Shown in pieces: positions 26,082 through 35,042 of a stretch of 42,906 nucleotides of DNA. Source of the DNA: an uncultured Deferribacteraceae bacterium (GTDB lineage Bacteria; Chrysiogenota; Deferribacteres; Deferribacterales; Mucispirillaceae); assembly GCA_947041225.1 (NCBI GenBank), contig CAMRDM010000007.1:1-42906 (forward strand), given 5' to 3'. Below the pieces are notes generated by a model. That model made no database searches. It was given only the letters and a program-made list of their open reading frames with translations, and had not been told where the DNA came from. The translations under genes were made by a program, and so were the position numbers. The stretch's first letter is position 1. Each line of letters opens with the position of its first letter.

Positions 26082-29000
26082 ATGATAAAAGCGTTTGTTA
26101 GGCGGCCTGTAACCACATTAATGTTAGTATTATTTTTTGTGTTAATGGGTATGGTATCAGTGTTCACTATAAATATTGAAGAGTATCCAAAAGTTGATCT
26201 ACCGATTGTATCTGTAGAGATCATTTACCCTGGTGCAACTCCTTTAGAGATTGAGTCTGAAATACTCGAGATAGTTGAGGATGCAGTAAGTGAAGTATCT
26301 CAAATAGATAAAATCACTGCGCAAGCGTTTGATTCTATGGGACTCATAATGATTGAGTTTGATATCTCAGCTGATGTTAATATACAACTGCTTGAGGTTA
26401 AAGATAAAGTTGAGGCTGTATTAGATGAATTTCCTAAAGATATTGAAACACCTCTTATATCGAAGGTTGATGTTCTTGCGTCTCCTGTACTTATTTTATC
26501 TTTATCATCTGACAACCATTCTTTAAAAGATTTATATGAATTTGCTGATAATGATCTAAAACCAGTTTTCAACTCTGTTCGTGGCGTTTCATCTGTTGAT
26601 GTTAACGGTGGCGATATAAGGGAGATAAGAGTTACCTTAGACGCTGAACTTATGAAACAGAATTTTGTTACAATTGCAGATATTATTGATGGAGTATCTA
26701 ACTCTAATGTTAATGTATCTGGTGGTGAGATTAAACAGTTGGGTCGTGCAACAAATGTTAAGTTCAATACTGAATTTACATCTATGGAGGATATTAGAAA
26801 CCTTGTTTTCACAACATCAGAGGGTAGAAACTTTAAACTAGGCGATATAGCTAATGTTGAAGACTCTATAGCTGATCGTGATAGTGGTGGTACATATAAC
26901 GCTGAAGATTCAGTTATTCTGTTACTAAAAAACTCAAGTGATGGTAATGCGATTGAGATATCTAAAGAGGTAAACACAAAACTTCCATCTATTAGAAAAC
27001 TTAGATTAGAACCCGGAATGGAACTTGAGATAGTTAAAGACACCTCTACATATATATATAATGAGACTGTTTCAACTATTGAAGGGATCGTAATGGGGAT
27101 GATTTTAACTATTATAGTTATCCTTATTTTTACTGCAAATATATCATCAACTTTAGTTACAACAATAATTATTCCTACATCGCTAATCGCAACAATGTTT
27201 CTTGTATCTCAAGCAGGATTTACAATAAACTCAATGACACTGCTTGCAATAGCGTCTGTTTTAGGAACACTTATTGCAAATGCAATCATAATATTAGAGA
27301 GTGCAACATCTAAACTTGCTGAAGGTTTATCTCCTGAAGATGCAGCTATTGAAGGTACGAAATCTGTTATTTTACCTGTTTTTGCAGGATCTGGAACAAA
27401 CTTAGCCGTATTTGTTCCTATCGCATTTATGGGAGGAATTGCTGGTAAGTTTTTTGTACAGTTTGGTATGACAGTAGTTTTTGCAACAATAATATCTATT
27501 GTAATATCTTTCTCATTAGCACCTATGCTTATTGCGAAATTATTTAAACAACATAGCAAGAAAAATATATTTGAGAGAGCGTCAGATGCTTTCAATAACT
27601 TTATTATATCAAACTACTATACTGTGTTTAAATTTCTTTGGAGATTTAAAATTATCGGATTAGGTATATCGTTGGCTATAATGATATCATCAATTATGCT
27701 TATAAAATATCTAGGTTTTGAATTTCAACCATCTTCAGATCAAGATGAATTGAATGTGAGACTTGTAACGCCTCAAGGATCTACTATTGAAACAACGACA
27801 GAGAAATTAAGGTTGATTGATGAGATAGTTTTAGCACATCCTGAAGTTGAGTCCTCTACAGGACAAATAGGTGAAAATGGACCTACAAATGCACAATTAT
27901 TTGTCAACTTAGTACCAGCAGAAGATAGAGAGTTGTCAGATCTTGATCTAGCTGTACTTATTACGGAAGAAGTTTCTGGTATCCCTGATGTAGAAGTTTC
28001 TGCACTTAGGGGAGGAGGAAGAGTAGATTTAACTTTAAATGTTTATGGTTTAGATTACGATAAACTAGTTGGCTACTCTAGAGAGATTGAAGATGTATTA
28101 GTGGGAGCTGATGTATTTAGATCTATCCAGTCGAGTTATAGTATACCAAAAACAGAGAGTAGATTTATCCCTAATCAAGAAATATTAAATGAATATGGAA
28201 TTAATAATGCTCAGATAGCAAGAGTAATAAGAGCATCTATATACGGTAATGATGATAATCAATATAAAGAAGATGGTAATCGTTACGATATAAATATTCT
28301 ATTAAATCCTCATTCACGTAACTCTGCAAAAGTTTATGAGAATATATTTGTTTCATCTCCAAAAGGATTAATTCCTATTAGTACGCTTGGAGAAATTAAA
28401 GATATACCTTCAACATCAGATCTATTAAGAGTTGATAGAGAGAGAGTTGTCGAAATAGAATTAACATTAGGTAAAAGTTCATTAGGTAAGGTACAAGCTT
28501 TGCTTGTTGAGAAGTTAGAGTCGATAAAATTTGATGATGGTTACGGTTACTATTTTGCAGGTAATGCAGAGAATGCTGCAGAAACAAATGCAGAGATGGG
28601 TAAAGCGTTTATTCTTGCGATCATCTTAACTTATATGGTATTAGCAGCGGTGTTAAATAGTTTTATTCATCCATTTACTATAGCGATATCTATAATCACA
28701 TCGTTTGCAGGCGTATTTGTTTTCCTATTTTTTACAGATTCAAGTATAAATATAGGATCAATGCTAGCTATGATTATGCTTGTTGGTTTATCGGTTAACA
28801 ATGCGATATTAGTTGTCGAATATGCAATAGCTAAAATTAAAAATGATGGGGCTAGCATACATGATGCAATGTGGGAAGCGTTATCGTATAAGATGAGAAC
28901 TATAATGATGACTTCAATAGCAATTATTCTTAGTATGACTCCACAGCTATACTCTTCTAATATGATGAAGTTATCAATGGGTTCAGTTTTAATTGGTGGA

Positions 29001-29120
29001 ATGACAGCATCGGTTTTATTTACGTTGATATTAACACCTATAACGTTCTACTTTTTAGAAAGAATGATTCAGTTTACAGCTAAAATAACATCTAAGTTTA
29101 GTAGAAAAACAGAGGGTTAA
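26082..29120 (+). CDS. RND efflux pump, AcrB/HAE1 family, lacking relay aspartates
   Basis: The 1012-residue inner-membrane pump has normal RND architecture: N-terminal FVRRPVTTLMLVLFF helix, IEEYPKVDLPIVSVEIIYPGATP porter start, a large periplasmic loop, five clustered helices at about 330-490, an FEFQPSSDQDELNVRLVTPQGS second loop and a final helix cluster. The TM4 motif, which in AcrB reads LLVDDAIVVVEN with relay residues D407/D408, reads TLIANAIIILES here, with Ala399 and Asn400 at the aspartate positions. The TM10 lysine position (AcrB K940) is Asn906 in GLSVNNAILVVEYA. Energy coupling may therefore differ. The gene is intact and the operon complete, arguing against simple decay. Confidence 0.9.
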   Translation: MIKAFVRRPVTTLMLVLFFVLMGMVSVFTINIEEYPKVDLPIVSVEIIYPGATPLEIESEILEIVEDAVSEVSQIDKITAQAFDSMGLIMIEFDISADVNIQLLEVKDKVEAVLDEFPKDIETPLISKVDVLASPVLILSLSSDNHSLKDLYEFADNDLKPVFNSVRGVSSVDVNGGDIREIRVTLDAELMKQNFVTIADIIDGVSNSNVNVSGGEIKQLGRATNVKFNTEFTSMEDIRNLVFTTSEGRNFKLGDIANVEDSIADRDSGGTYNAEDSVILLLKNSSDGNAIEISKEVNTKLPSIRKLRLEPGMELEIVKDTSTYIYNETVSTIEGIVMGMILTIIVILIFTANISSTLVTTIIIPTSLIATMFLVSQAGFTINSMTLLAIASVLGTLIANAIIILESATSKLAEGLSPEDAAIEGTKSVILPVFAGSGTNLAVFVPIAFMGGIAGKFFVQFGMTVVFATIISIVISFSLAPMLIAKLFKQHSKKNIFERASDAFNNFIISNYYTVFKFLWRFKIIGLGISLAIMISSIMLIKYLGFEFQPSSDQDELNVRLVTPQGSTIETTTEKLRLIDEIVLAHPEVESSTGQIGENGPTNAQLFVNLVPAEDRELSDLDLAVLITEEVSGIPDVEVSALRGGGRVDLTLNVYGLDYDKLVGYSREIEDVLVGADVFRSIQSSYSIPKTESRFIPNQEILNEYGINNAQIARVIRASIYGNDDNQYKEDGNRYDINILLNPHSRNSAKVYENIFVSSPKGLIPISTLGEIKDIPSTSDLLRVDRERVVEIELTLGKSSLGKVQALLVEKLESIKFDDGYGYYFAGNAENAAETNAEMGKAFILAIILTYMVLAAVLNSFIHPFTIAISIITSFAGVFVFLFFTDSSINIGSMLAMIMLVGLSVNNAILVVEYAIAKIKNDGASIHDAMWEALSYKMRTIMMTSIAIILSMTPQLYSSNMMKLSMGSVLIGGMTASVLFTLILTPITFYFLERMIQFTAKITSKFSRKTEG

Positions 29121-29155
29121 TTAATAGTTATTATATAATTTGTAGAGGTAAAAAT

Positions 29156-29707
29156 ATGTATAAATTGGATAGAGAAAGCACTGTGTTATTAGTTGTAGAT
29201 GTGCAGACAAAATTAGCTGCAGCTATGAGTGACGAGATGCTTGATACAATTGTAACAAATATTGATATATTAGCAACATCGTTTCATATGATGGGGCTAC
29301 CAGTATGTGAGTCTCTTCAGTATCCACAAGGATTAGGTGAGACACTTGAAGAGTTAAGTGGAATTATTAAGCCTCATTATCGTTTTGAAAAGAAAGAGTT
29401 TAGCTGTGCAAACGATGAAGGGTTTAATCAGTTATTAGAAGATGAAAAAATTAAATCAGTAGTGATAGTAGGTATGGAGACTCATGTATGTGTTCTTCAA
29501 ACGGCTATTGATCTTCTTCAAAAAGGTTATCAAGTTCATATCGTTTCAGATGCAGTTATCTCTCGTAATGAGTTCAATTGGGAGATCGGTATAGACTATA
29601 TGCAAAACGCTGGAGCGTTAATAACAGTAACAGAAGTTGTGCTATTTCAACTGTTAAGAACAAGTGCTGCTAAAGAGTTTAAAGAGATATCAAATCTTAT
29701 TAAGTAA
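29156..29707 (+). CDS. Isochorismatase-family cysteine hydrolase
   Basis: A 183-residue single-domain hydrolase of the isochorismatase/nicotinamidase superfamily. The catalytic triad appears to be Asp15 (LLVVDVQTKL), Lys79 in HYRFEKKEFSC and Cys112 in VIVGMETHVCVLQTA, with the expected cis-peptide region GMETHVC. It cleaves an amide or similar bond by a cysteine nucleophile; the substrate cannot be told from sequence. The ETHVC form is closest to the broad hydrolase group containing human ISOC1-like proteins. An AGAGG site is seven bases before the ATG. It lies 35 bp after the pump gene and may be cotranscribed with it. Confidence 0.88.
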   Translation: MYKLDRESTVLLVVDVQTKLAAAMSDEMLDTIVTNIDILATSFHMMGLPVCESLQYPQGLGETLEELSGIIKPHYRFEKKEFSCANDEGFNQLLEDEKIKSVVIVGMETHVCVLQTAIDLLQKGYQVHIVSDAVISRNEFNWEIGIDYMQNAGALITVTEVVLFQLLRTSAAKEFKEISNLIK

Positions 29708-30051
29708 GCTGTTTGTATAAAATGTTTTGATGATACTAAAACATATTAGAATTTAAATCAGTGTAGTAGATGAGGTTATTTATATTAAAATATTATATCA
29801 ATTAAAGGTATAATATTTTAAATAGATATCATGATCGTCATAGCTACAATTTCAACTATCTATTCATTAATTATAAAATATTTATTATAAGTACAACTAT
29901 GAGAATAGATGAAGTACGACTTGTTTTATAGATGCAATAAAAGTTTTGAAGTAGATCTGTTTTTGTGTAAGAGTGTATGTTGATATTTTAGATATTGAGA
30001 TTGTATTTATGTATTGTTGTAGAGATAATTAATGTAAACGAGGATTGTATT
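29708..30051. other. AT-rich intergenic region before the M20 hydrolase
   Basis: No gene or clear hairpin is seen. An in-frame start at 29995 exists for the next gene but has no ribosome site, so I treat that part as noncoding leader. Confidence 0.45.
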
Positions 30052-31284
30052 ATGTATGAAGATTTTGTTTTAAAAATTGTAGAGGATTTATCTAAGATCG
30101 GTAGAACGGCTGAAGGAGGATCTAATAGATTAGGTTTTACAAAGAGTGATATTGAAGCAAGAGAGTACATTTTAAATCTAATAAAAGAGATAGGTTTAAC
30201 ATTAAAAATAGATGGGTTTGGTAATATCATTGCAAGATACGATGGTGGAAGTAAAGAGCTTGCTGCTGTTGCGACAGGCTCACATATAGATACAGTTCCA
30301 AACGGTGGACATTACGATGGTATTTTAGGGGTAGCTGTTTCACTTGCTGCGATAAAATCTATTAAAGAGGAAGGTATTGCAATTAAGCGTCCTTTAGAAC
30401 TTATTGTTTTTCAGTTGGAAGAGTCGAGCAGATTTGGACATGCAACTATGGGTAGTAAAGTTATGGTTGGTAGAGATGTTTTATCTAAATTTAGAGAAGT
30501 AAAAGATAAAGAAGGAAATTCATTAATTGATGTGTTATCTGAGAACGGTTTAGATTTTAATAAGTTAGACGAGTCAAAAAGATCGGCTGATGAGTTCCAT
30601 TCATTTATAGAGGTACATATCGATCAAAGTAGGGATCTTCTTGATGCGGATAAACCTATAGGTATCGTTGAAGCGATATCAGCACCGATCCGTTATAAGA
30701 TTAATGTAGTTGGCGAGGCTGCTCATTCTGGAGCTACAAAAATCTCTGATAGAAAAGATGCTCTTGTTGCAGCAGCAGAGATTATATTAGCTGTTAGAAA
30801 TTTAGCAATAGCGTATGCAGAGAAGAATGTTATAGCAACAGTTGGTGATGTTAAAGTTTATCCGGGTGCGATGAATGTTGTTCCGGGTAAAACTGAAGTA
30901 TCGTTAGATTTAAGAGGTAGTATTAGATCTTTTAGAGATGAAGCTGCAGAACTTATTGAAGATGAGTGTATGAAGATTGCTATTAGAAACTCTGTTGAGA
31001 TTGAGATGAGTAAGATATCAGATGAAGACCCTGTACCTATGGACGCTGTTGTTTCATCAGCGATAATTAACGCTACACAGAAGTTAGGGATAGAGTCTAT
31101 TAACGTAGTTAGTGGTGCAGGACATGATGCTATGAATATGACGGAGATCACAAGATCAGGAATGATATTTGTTAGAAACACAAACGGTATGAGCCATACA
31201 CCTGAAGAGATGGTTGATCCTGAAGATACTAAATTACTGTATAGAGTTTTAAAAGAGACGCTCGTAGATCTTGCAACACAGTAA
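30052..31284 (+). CDS. M20 family amidohydrolase (N-carbamoyl-amino acid/allantoate type)
   Basis: A zinc-dependent cytoplasmic hydrolase acting on N-carbamoyl or ureido compounds such as N-carbamoyl-L-amino acids or allantoate. The 410-residue protein has the expected metal motifs: GSHIDTVPNGGHYDGILG (His, Asp), the LEESSRFG acidic pair, the FIEVHIDQS histidine, the AHSGATKISDRKDALVAA dimerisation-domain turn, and SGAGHDAM near the end. The usual EEGSRF and HIEQGP motifs are altered to EESSRF and HIDQSR, so the substrate may be unusual. ATG 30052 follows GAGGA by about eight bases; 19 extra upstream codons from 29995 lack support. Confidence 0.85.
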   Translation: MYEDFVLKIVEDLSKIGRTAEGGSNRLGFTKSDIEAREYILNLIKEIGLTLKIDGFGNIIARYDGGSKELAAVATGSHIDTVPNGGHYDGILGVAVSLAAIKSIKEEGIAIKRPLELIVFQLEESSRFGHATMGSKVMVGRDVLSKFREVKDKEGNSLIDVLSENGLDFNKLDESKRSADEFHSFIEVHIDQSRDLLDADKPIGIVEAISAPIRYKINVVGEAAHSGATKISDRKDALVAAAEIILAVRNLAIAYAEKNVIATVGDVKVYPGAMNVVPGKTEVSLDLRGSIRSFRDEAAELIEDECMKIAIRNSVEIEMSKISDEDPVPMDAVVSSAIINATQKLGIESINVVSGAGHDAMNMTEITRSGMIFVRNTNGMSHTPEEMVDPEDTKLLYRVLKETLVDLATQ

Positions 31285-31299
31285 CTGTTATTGTTGAGA

Positions 31300-31401
31300 A
31301 ACAGTAAATAATTATGTACGGTTATATGTTATGAACAGTAAATATTTGTGTACGGTGATATGTTATGAACAGTAAATATTTATGTATGGCGATATGTTAT
31401 G
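31300..31401 (+). repeat. 34-bp tandem repeat ending on a start codon
   Basis: Three direct copies of 34 bp begin at 31300, 31334 and 31368, with starts aacagtaaata and ends gatatgttatg. The final ATG of copy three (31399-31401) is the start of the NTF2-like gene. Copies one and two end in the same ATG but are followed by short frames. The array looks like repeated duplication of the translation start region. Confidence 0.85.
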
Positions 31402-31779
31402 AATCGTGATGAATTTATAAAGAATTATTGGAATGATGTTGCAACGCAGAACGCCGAAAGATTATCAACATATTTTACAACAGATGCTACAATAAAGTGG
31501 CATGATAGTAATGAGTGTTTTAATGTTCAAGAGTATGTAAGAGCAAACTGTGAATATCCATTAGAATGGAAAGGCGAGGTCGAGCGAATAGAACATACTA
31601 GAGATTTATCTATATCTGTAACTAGAGTCTGGTCAAGTGATGGAACAATCTCTTGCCATGTCACTTCATTCATTAAATTTAAAGATAACAAAATCTGTGA
31701 GTTAGATGAGTATTGGTGTGAAGATGAAACTGCTCCAAAGTGGAGATTAGATATGTGTATCGGTAAGGCGATAAAATAG
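31399..31779 (+). CDS. SnoaL/NTF2-like protein
   Basis: A 126-residue small alpha+beta cone-fold protein of the NTF2-like superfamily. It shows the usual helix start DEFIKNYWNDVATQNAERLS, then YFTTDATIKWHDSNECF and beta strands SISVTRVWSSDGTISCHVTSFIKF and KICELDEYWCED, ending DMCIGKAIK. Members bind or transform small hydrophobic or polyketide-like ligands, or have no activity; nothing here identifies a ligand. The start codon lies at the end of a 34-bp tandem repeat and lacks a standard ribosome site, which makes expression uncertain. It converges on phoR. Confidence 0.8.
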   Translation: MNRDEFIKNYWNDVATQNAERLSTYFTTDATIKWHDSNECFNVQEYVRANCEYPLEWKGEVERIEHTRDLSISVTRVWSSDGTISCHVTSFIKFKDNKICELDEYWCEDETAPKWRLDMCIGKAIK

Positions 31780-31840
31780 TAATTTTATAAAACATGGTAT
31801 GATTAAGTAAGCATATAAATACGATTGAGACAAGAGTTGC

Positions 31841-31863
31841 ATGATATCTGTTAAAGATATCAT
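31841..31863. terminator. Inverted repeat between convergent genes, possible terminator
   Basis: atgatatc (31841-31848) and gatatcat (31856-31863) form a perfect 8-bp stem with a 7-nt loop between the NTF2-like gene and phoR, which run towards each other. Only a short T-run (ttt) follows, so it is a weak candidate for termination in both directions. Confidence 0.4.
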
Positions 31864-31912
31864 TTGATAGAAACATAATTATAATGCTTTATAAGTTTTA
31901 TGAGAATATTGA

Positions 31913-33637
31913 TTACTTTTCATTAATCACTCGTTTTTCAATTAATATTATTTCAAAACAGTTACCACCACCTTTTTCACTTTCTTTTAAGTTGATGACA
32001 CCACTATAAATATTTGTAATATGTTTAACTATAGATAAGCCAAGTCCTGAACCTGATAGATCTCTTGATCTTGATTTATGCACTGTGTAAAATCTTTCAA
32101 ATATTTTTTCTCTCTCAGTAACAGGGATAAGAGGTCCATCATCTTGAACTCTAAGGGTAATTTTATTTTGTTCCTTTATGATATCTACAAGAATGTTGTC
32201 TCCAGTAGAATATCTTGAAGCGTTAGAGATAAGATTGATTAATATTGATAGAAGATCGAAATGTCTAATATTCACATACCCATCATCAACACTTATATTG
32301 TAGTCGATATTTTTCTTACTATCTTTCGGTAGGTAGTTATATATATCTTCGATTAAATTTTCAATGATCGTACTTTCATCTATAGATTGCATATCTTCTT
32401 CAGAATCAAGTCTACATAGTTCTATTGTATCGTTGATAATATTATTTAATCTATTAGCGTTACTGTTTATCTGTCTAAGAAATTTATTTCGTATATCACT
32501 GTCCATATTCGTCTCATTGATAATTGTTTCTGATGCACCGATAATCAACGATAGAGGAGTTTTTAGCTCATGTGTAATATTTTCAACTAAATTATTTTTA
32601 TAATCATCATAATTATTTTGGTCGGTGTTATCATAGAAAACTATTAGTGATTGTTCATTAATTTTTTTAACGTAACTACTAAACATCTTGTCGTTCAATT
32701 TAATTAAAAAAGGTTTATTATCGTTGTGTTTTAGTGCATGAGAGATAAAGTTGATGATATTGATATTTATAATATCACTTTTAATATTGATCCCTTCTTT
32801 AAGGTTAATACCAAGATATTTTTCTGCTTTACTATTGAAATAAATCAATTTACCACTACTATCAATAAGTAGAATAGCCTCATTCATCACTTCAAATACT
32901 GTGTTAATTTTCTCTTTTTCGATATCTAAAAGAGTTTTATGTTTAGCTAGATTTTTATGTGTTACTAAGATCGCATCAGATATTTTATTCATTGTTGTAT
33001 CTGTAAATTCGGGGATACTTTCATTTTTATTGTGCAATAAAATTTCAGACATTTTGTTTAATTTTCTAATCGGATCAGATAATCTAATCGCTGTTATAAT
33101 TGTTGCGATCGCAACTAATATTAATATAACATTAAGTAGTATCAACGCTTGATACTGCGTATAATTATTAGTAGAATTTAAATATTGAGTATCATACGCA
33201 ATTCTTAATGTTGCATTATCGTTTAACATTTTAGCGTAATATATCGTTTCATTACCAGTTGTTTCGCTAGTGCGTGTAGAGAAGTTAGGGATATTAAACA
33301 TAGCGTTACGTATTTCATCTCTATTAATATGGTTCGCCATTTTTGAGATATTATCGTAAGTGATATCGGTATCAAGAAGCACAACGCCTTGATTATTTAT
33401 AACTGTAAAACGCATATTAGATTTATCAGCTATAGATTTTAATTTCTCATACTGTTTGATAGATTTAATATTGTTAAGATCGATGTTAGATATAAGATCC
33501 CAGTTACTACTCATAACTGTTTTGAGTTGTTTATAGCTATTATCTTTTATAATTTCAGATGAGATATAATGATTTGCAAGAATGATAAAAGCGATCGGTA
33601 TAAAAATTATCGCGAAGATTTTGATTAAAGGTTTCAC
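31913..33637 (-). CDS. phoR: PhoR-type phosphate sensor histidine kinase
   Basis: A 574-residue membrane kinase predicted to phosphorylate the adjacent PhoB when phosphate is scarce. Order: TM1 (about 7-21), a periplasmic domain of about 140 residues, TM2 (about 163-183), a HAMP-like linker, a PAS domain (about 240-335), HisKA with VENITHELKTPLS (His356), and HATPase_c with NLISNASRYS (N box), RVQDDGPLIP (G1) and LSGSGLGLSIVKH (G2). Many E. coli-type PhoR proteins lack a large periplasmic domain; this one resembles the Bacillus type with an extracellular sensor. It overlaps phoB by 4 bp and is last in the pst-pho operon. Confidence 0.9.
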   Translation of the reverse strand: MKPLIKIFAIIFIPIAFIILANHYISSEIIKDNSYKQLKTVMSSNWDLISNIDLNNIKSIKQYEKLKSIADKSNMRFTVINNQGVVLLDTDITYDNISKMANHINRDEIRNAMFNIPNFSTRTSETTGNETIYYAKMLNDNATLRIAYDTQYLNSTNNYTQYQALILLNVILILVAIATIITAIRLSDPIRKLNKMSEILLHNKNESIPEFTDTTMNKISDAILVTHKNLAKHKTLLDIEKEKINTVFEVMNEAILLIDSSGKLIYFNSKAEKYLGINLKEGINIKSDIININIINFISHALKHNDNKPFLIKLNDKMFSSYVKKINEQSLIVFYDNTDQNNYDDYKNNLVENITHELKTPLSLIIGASETIINETNMDSDIRNKFLRQINSNANRLNNIINDTIELCRLDSEEDMQSIDESTIIENLIEDIYNYLPKDSKKNIDYNISVDDGYVNIRHFDLLSILINLISNASRYSTGDNILVDIIKEQNKITLRVQDDGPLIPVTEREKIFERFYTVHKSRSRDLSGSGLGLSIVKHITNIYSGVINLKESEKGGGNCFEIILIEKRVINEK

Positions 33638-34311
33638 ACTTCAACTCCGTATCCTATTTTAGGGATAGAAACAATTATATTAGATGCGTCACCTAGTTTT
33701 TTTCTTAAAGAGGCGATGTGCGAGTCAACTGTTCTAGTCATAGCTTCACTATCGTAACTCCATATAGAGTTTAGAAGTTGGTTTCTAGTGAAGATTTTAT
33801 TTTTGTTAGTTAAGAAAAGTTTTAATAACTCATACTCTTTTAACGTTAATTTTATCTCAACTTTATCGACGTATACTTTATGTTTATTATCATCAATAGA
33901 TATATTATTTACCTCTAAAATCTTATCAGTTATATTTACAGATTCTGCTCTTCTAAGTATAGAATTTATTTTAGCAACTAACATTTCAATTGAGAATGGT
34001 TTAGGAAGATAATCATCAGCTCCATCATCTAATGCAGCGATAATATCTTCTTCCCTATTTTTTGCAGATATTATTATAATAGGAATATTTTTTGTAGTTT
34101 GTTTATCTCTAACTATTTTAAGAAATTGTGTTCCTTTGAGTCCTGGTAGCATTATATCGAGTAATATTATATCTATTGCTACATCTTCAAGCGTTATAAG
34201 AGCGCTGTTGGCGTTATCGTGATCAATAACTGTATGAGAACGTTTCTCTAAGTTATATTTGATAAGTTCTCTAATATCGTTATCATCTTCAATGAGCAGA
34301 ATTCTAGTCAT
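33634..34311 (-). CDS. phoB: PhoB-type response regulator
   Basis: A 225-residue OmpR/PhoB regulator. The receiver domain has the acidic pocket EDD (8-10), phosphoacceptor Asp52 (LLDIMLPG), Ser82 and Lys104 (LPKPFS). The C-terminal winged helix contains LTLKEYELLKLFL, RNQLLNSIWSYDSEAMTRTVDSHIASLRKKLGD and ends GYGVEV. It is expected to bind the PHO-box-like repeats upstream of pstC and activate this operon. The start overlaps phoU by 8 bp and the stop overlaps phoR by 4 bp, so the three are tightly coupled. Confidence 0.93.
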   Translation of the reverse strand: MTRILLIEDDNDIRELIKYNLEKRSHTVIDHDNANSALITLEDVAIDIILLDIMLPGLKGTQFLKIVRDKQTTKNIPIIIISAKNREEDIIAALDDGADDYLPKPFSIEMLVAKINSILRRAESVNITDKILEVNNISIDDNKHKVYVDKVEIKLTLKEYELLKLFLTNKNKIFTRNQLLNSIWSYDSEAMTRTVDSHIASLRKKLGDASNIIVSIPKIGYGVEV

Positions 34312-34975
34312 TATTATCCCGTTGGACTTCAGTATGTCTCAAGATTTTTCCAGTCAACATAAATGAAACTAGTTCGGCTATATTTTTTGCATGATCGGCA
34401 ATTCTTTCAATTCTTCTTGTTATGTTAATTAATCTTATAATGTTTTTAATATTAGATACATCTTCAATAACGTAAGTTATAAGCTCTCTATTAATCTGTT
34501 TTTGGAATGCGTCAATTTCATCATCAAGCACAGCTATCTCTAAGGCTTTTTTCTCATTTTTTTCAAAGTAAGCTTCTAATGCACCTTGAACCATTTTAGA
34601 TGCTTTCTCAGCCATTCTAGGTAGATCAACATACTCTTTTATCGATTCAAAAGGAGAAAGCTTAATAGATAGTTTAGCGATACGTTTAGCGTGATCTCCA
34701 ACTCTTTCAAGATCAACGATAATACGTAGACAAGTTATTATGTATCTTAAATCAGCAGCTTTCGGTTCAAAGAGTGCGATTATTTTCATACATGATTCAT
34801 CGATTTTGATATCAAGTTCATCAACGATAATATCACGATCGATAACATTTTGTGCAAGTTGATTATCTTTATTTTGTAACGCTTTTATTGAGTCATTAAT
34901 CATACTAATCGTTACTTCAGACATTTTTGCTAGATTTGATTTTAATTCATTATAATCTATCTCAGCTCTTTTCAT
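34304..34975 (-). CDS. phoU: PhoU phosphate signalling regulator
   Basis: A 223-residue all-helical protein made of two PhoU three-helix repeats. Metal-binding E/DxxxD-type motifs typical of the family appear as DLERVGDHAKRIAKLS in the first half and RRIERIADHAKNIAELV in the second. PhoU links the Pst transporter to PhoR, keeping the kinase off when phosphate is plentiful. It sits between pstB (67-bp gap) and phoB (8-bp overlap), the usual context. Confidence 0.94.
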   Translation of the reverse strand: MKRAEIDYNELKSNLAKMSEVTISMINDSIKALQNKDNQLAQNVIDRDIIVDELDIKIDESCMKIIALFEPKAADLRYIITCLRIIVDLERVGDHAKRIAKLSIKLSPFESIKEYVDLPRMAEKASKMVQGALEAYFEKNEKKALEIAVLDDEIDAFQKQINRELITYVIEDVSNIKNIIRLINITRRIERIADHAKNIAELVSFMLTGKILRHTEVQRDNND

Positions 34976-35042
34976 TATATTTCACCCATGTTAATATTTT
35001 ATATTCTATCAAAGAATTTTAAATTGACAATATTATTCTTTT

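Noticed and set aside
26300..27043. Long minus-strand frame opposite the RND gene
   Set aside because: Antisense shadow of a strongly conserved coding sequence, without ribosome site or protein-like motifs. The same applies to minus-strand frames opposite the transporter, MutS-like and amidohydrolase genes.
29995..30051. Nineteen-codon N-terminal extension of the M20 hydrolase
   Set aside because: No ribosome site at 29995, while ATG 30052 has GAGGA at the right distance and fits the family's usual start.
31913..33637. Alternative reading as a VicK/WalK-type kinase rather than PhoR
   Set aside because: The TM-sensor-TM-HAMP-PAS layout fits either, but the position directly after pst, phoU and phoB makes PhoR far more likely.
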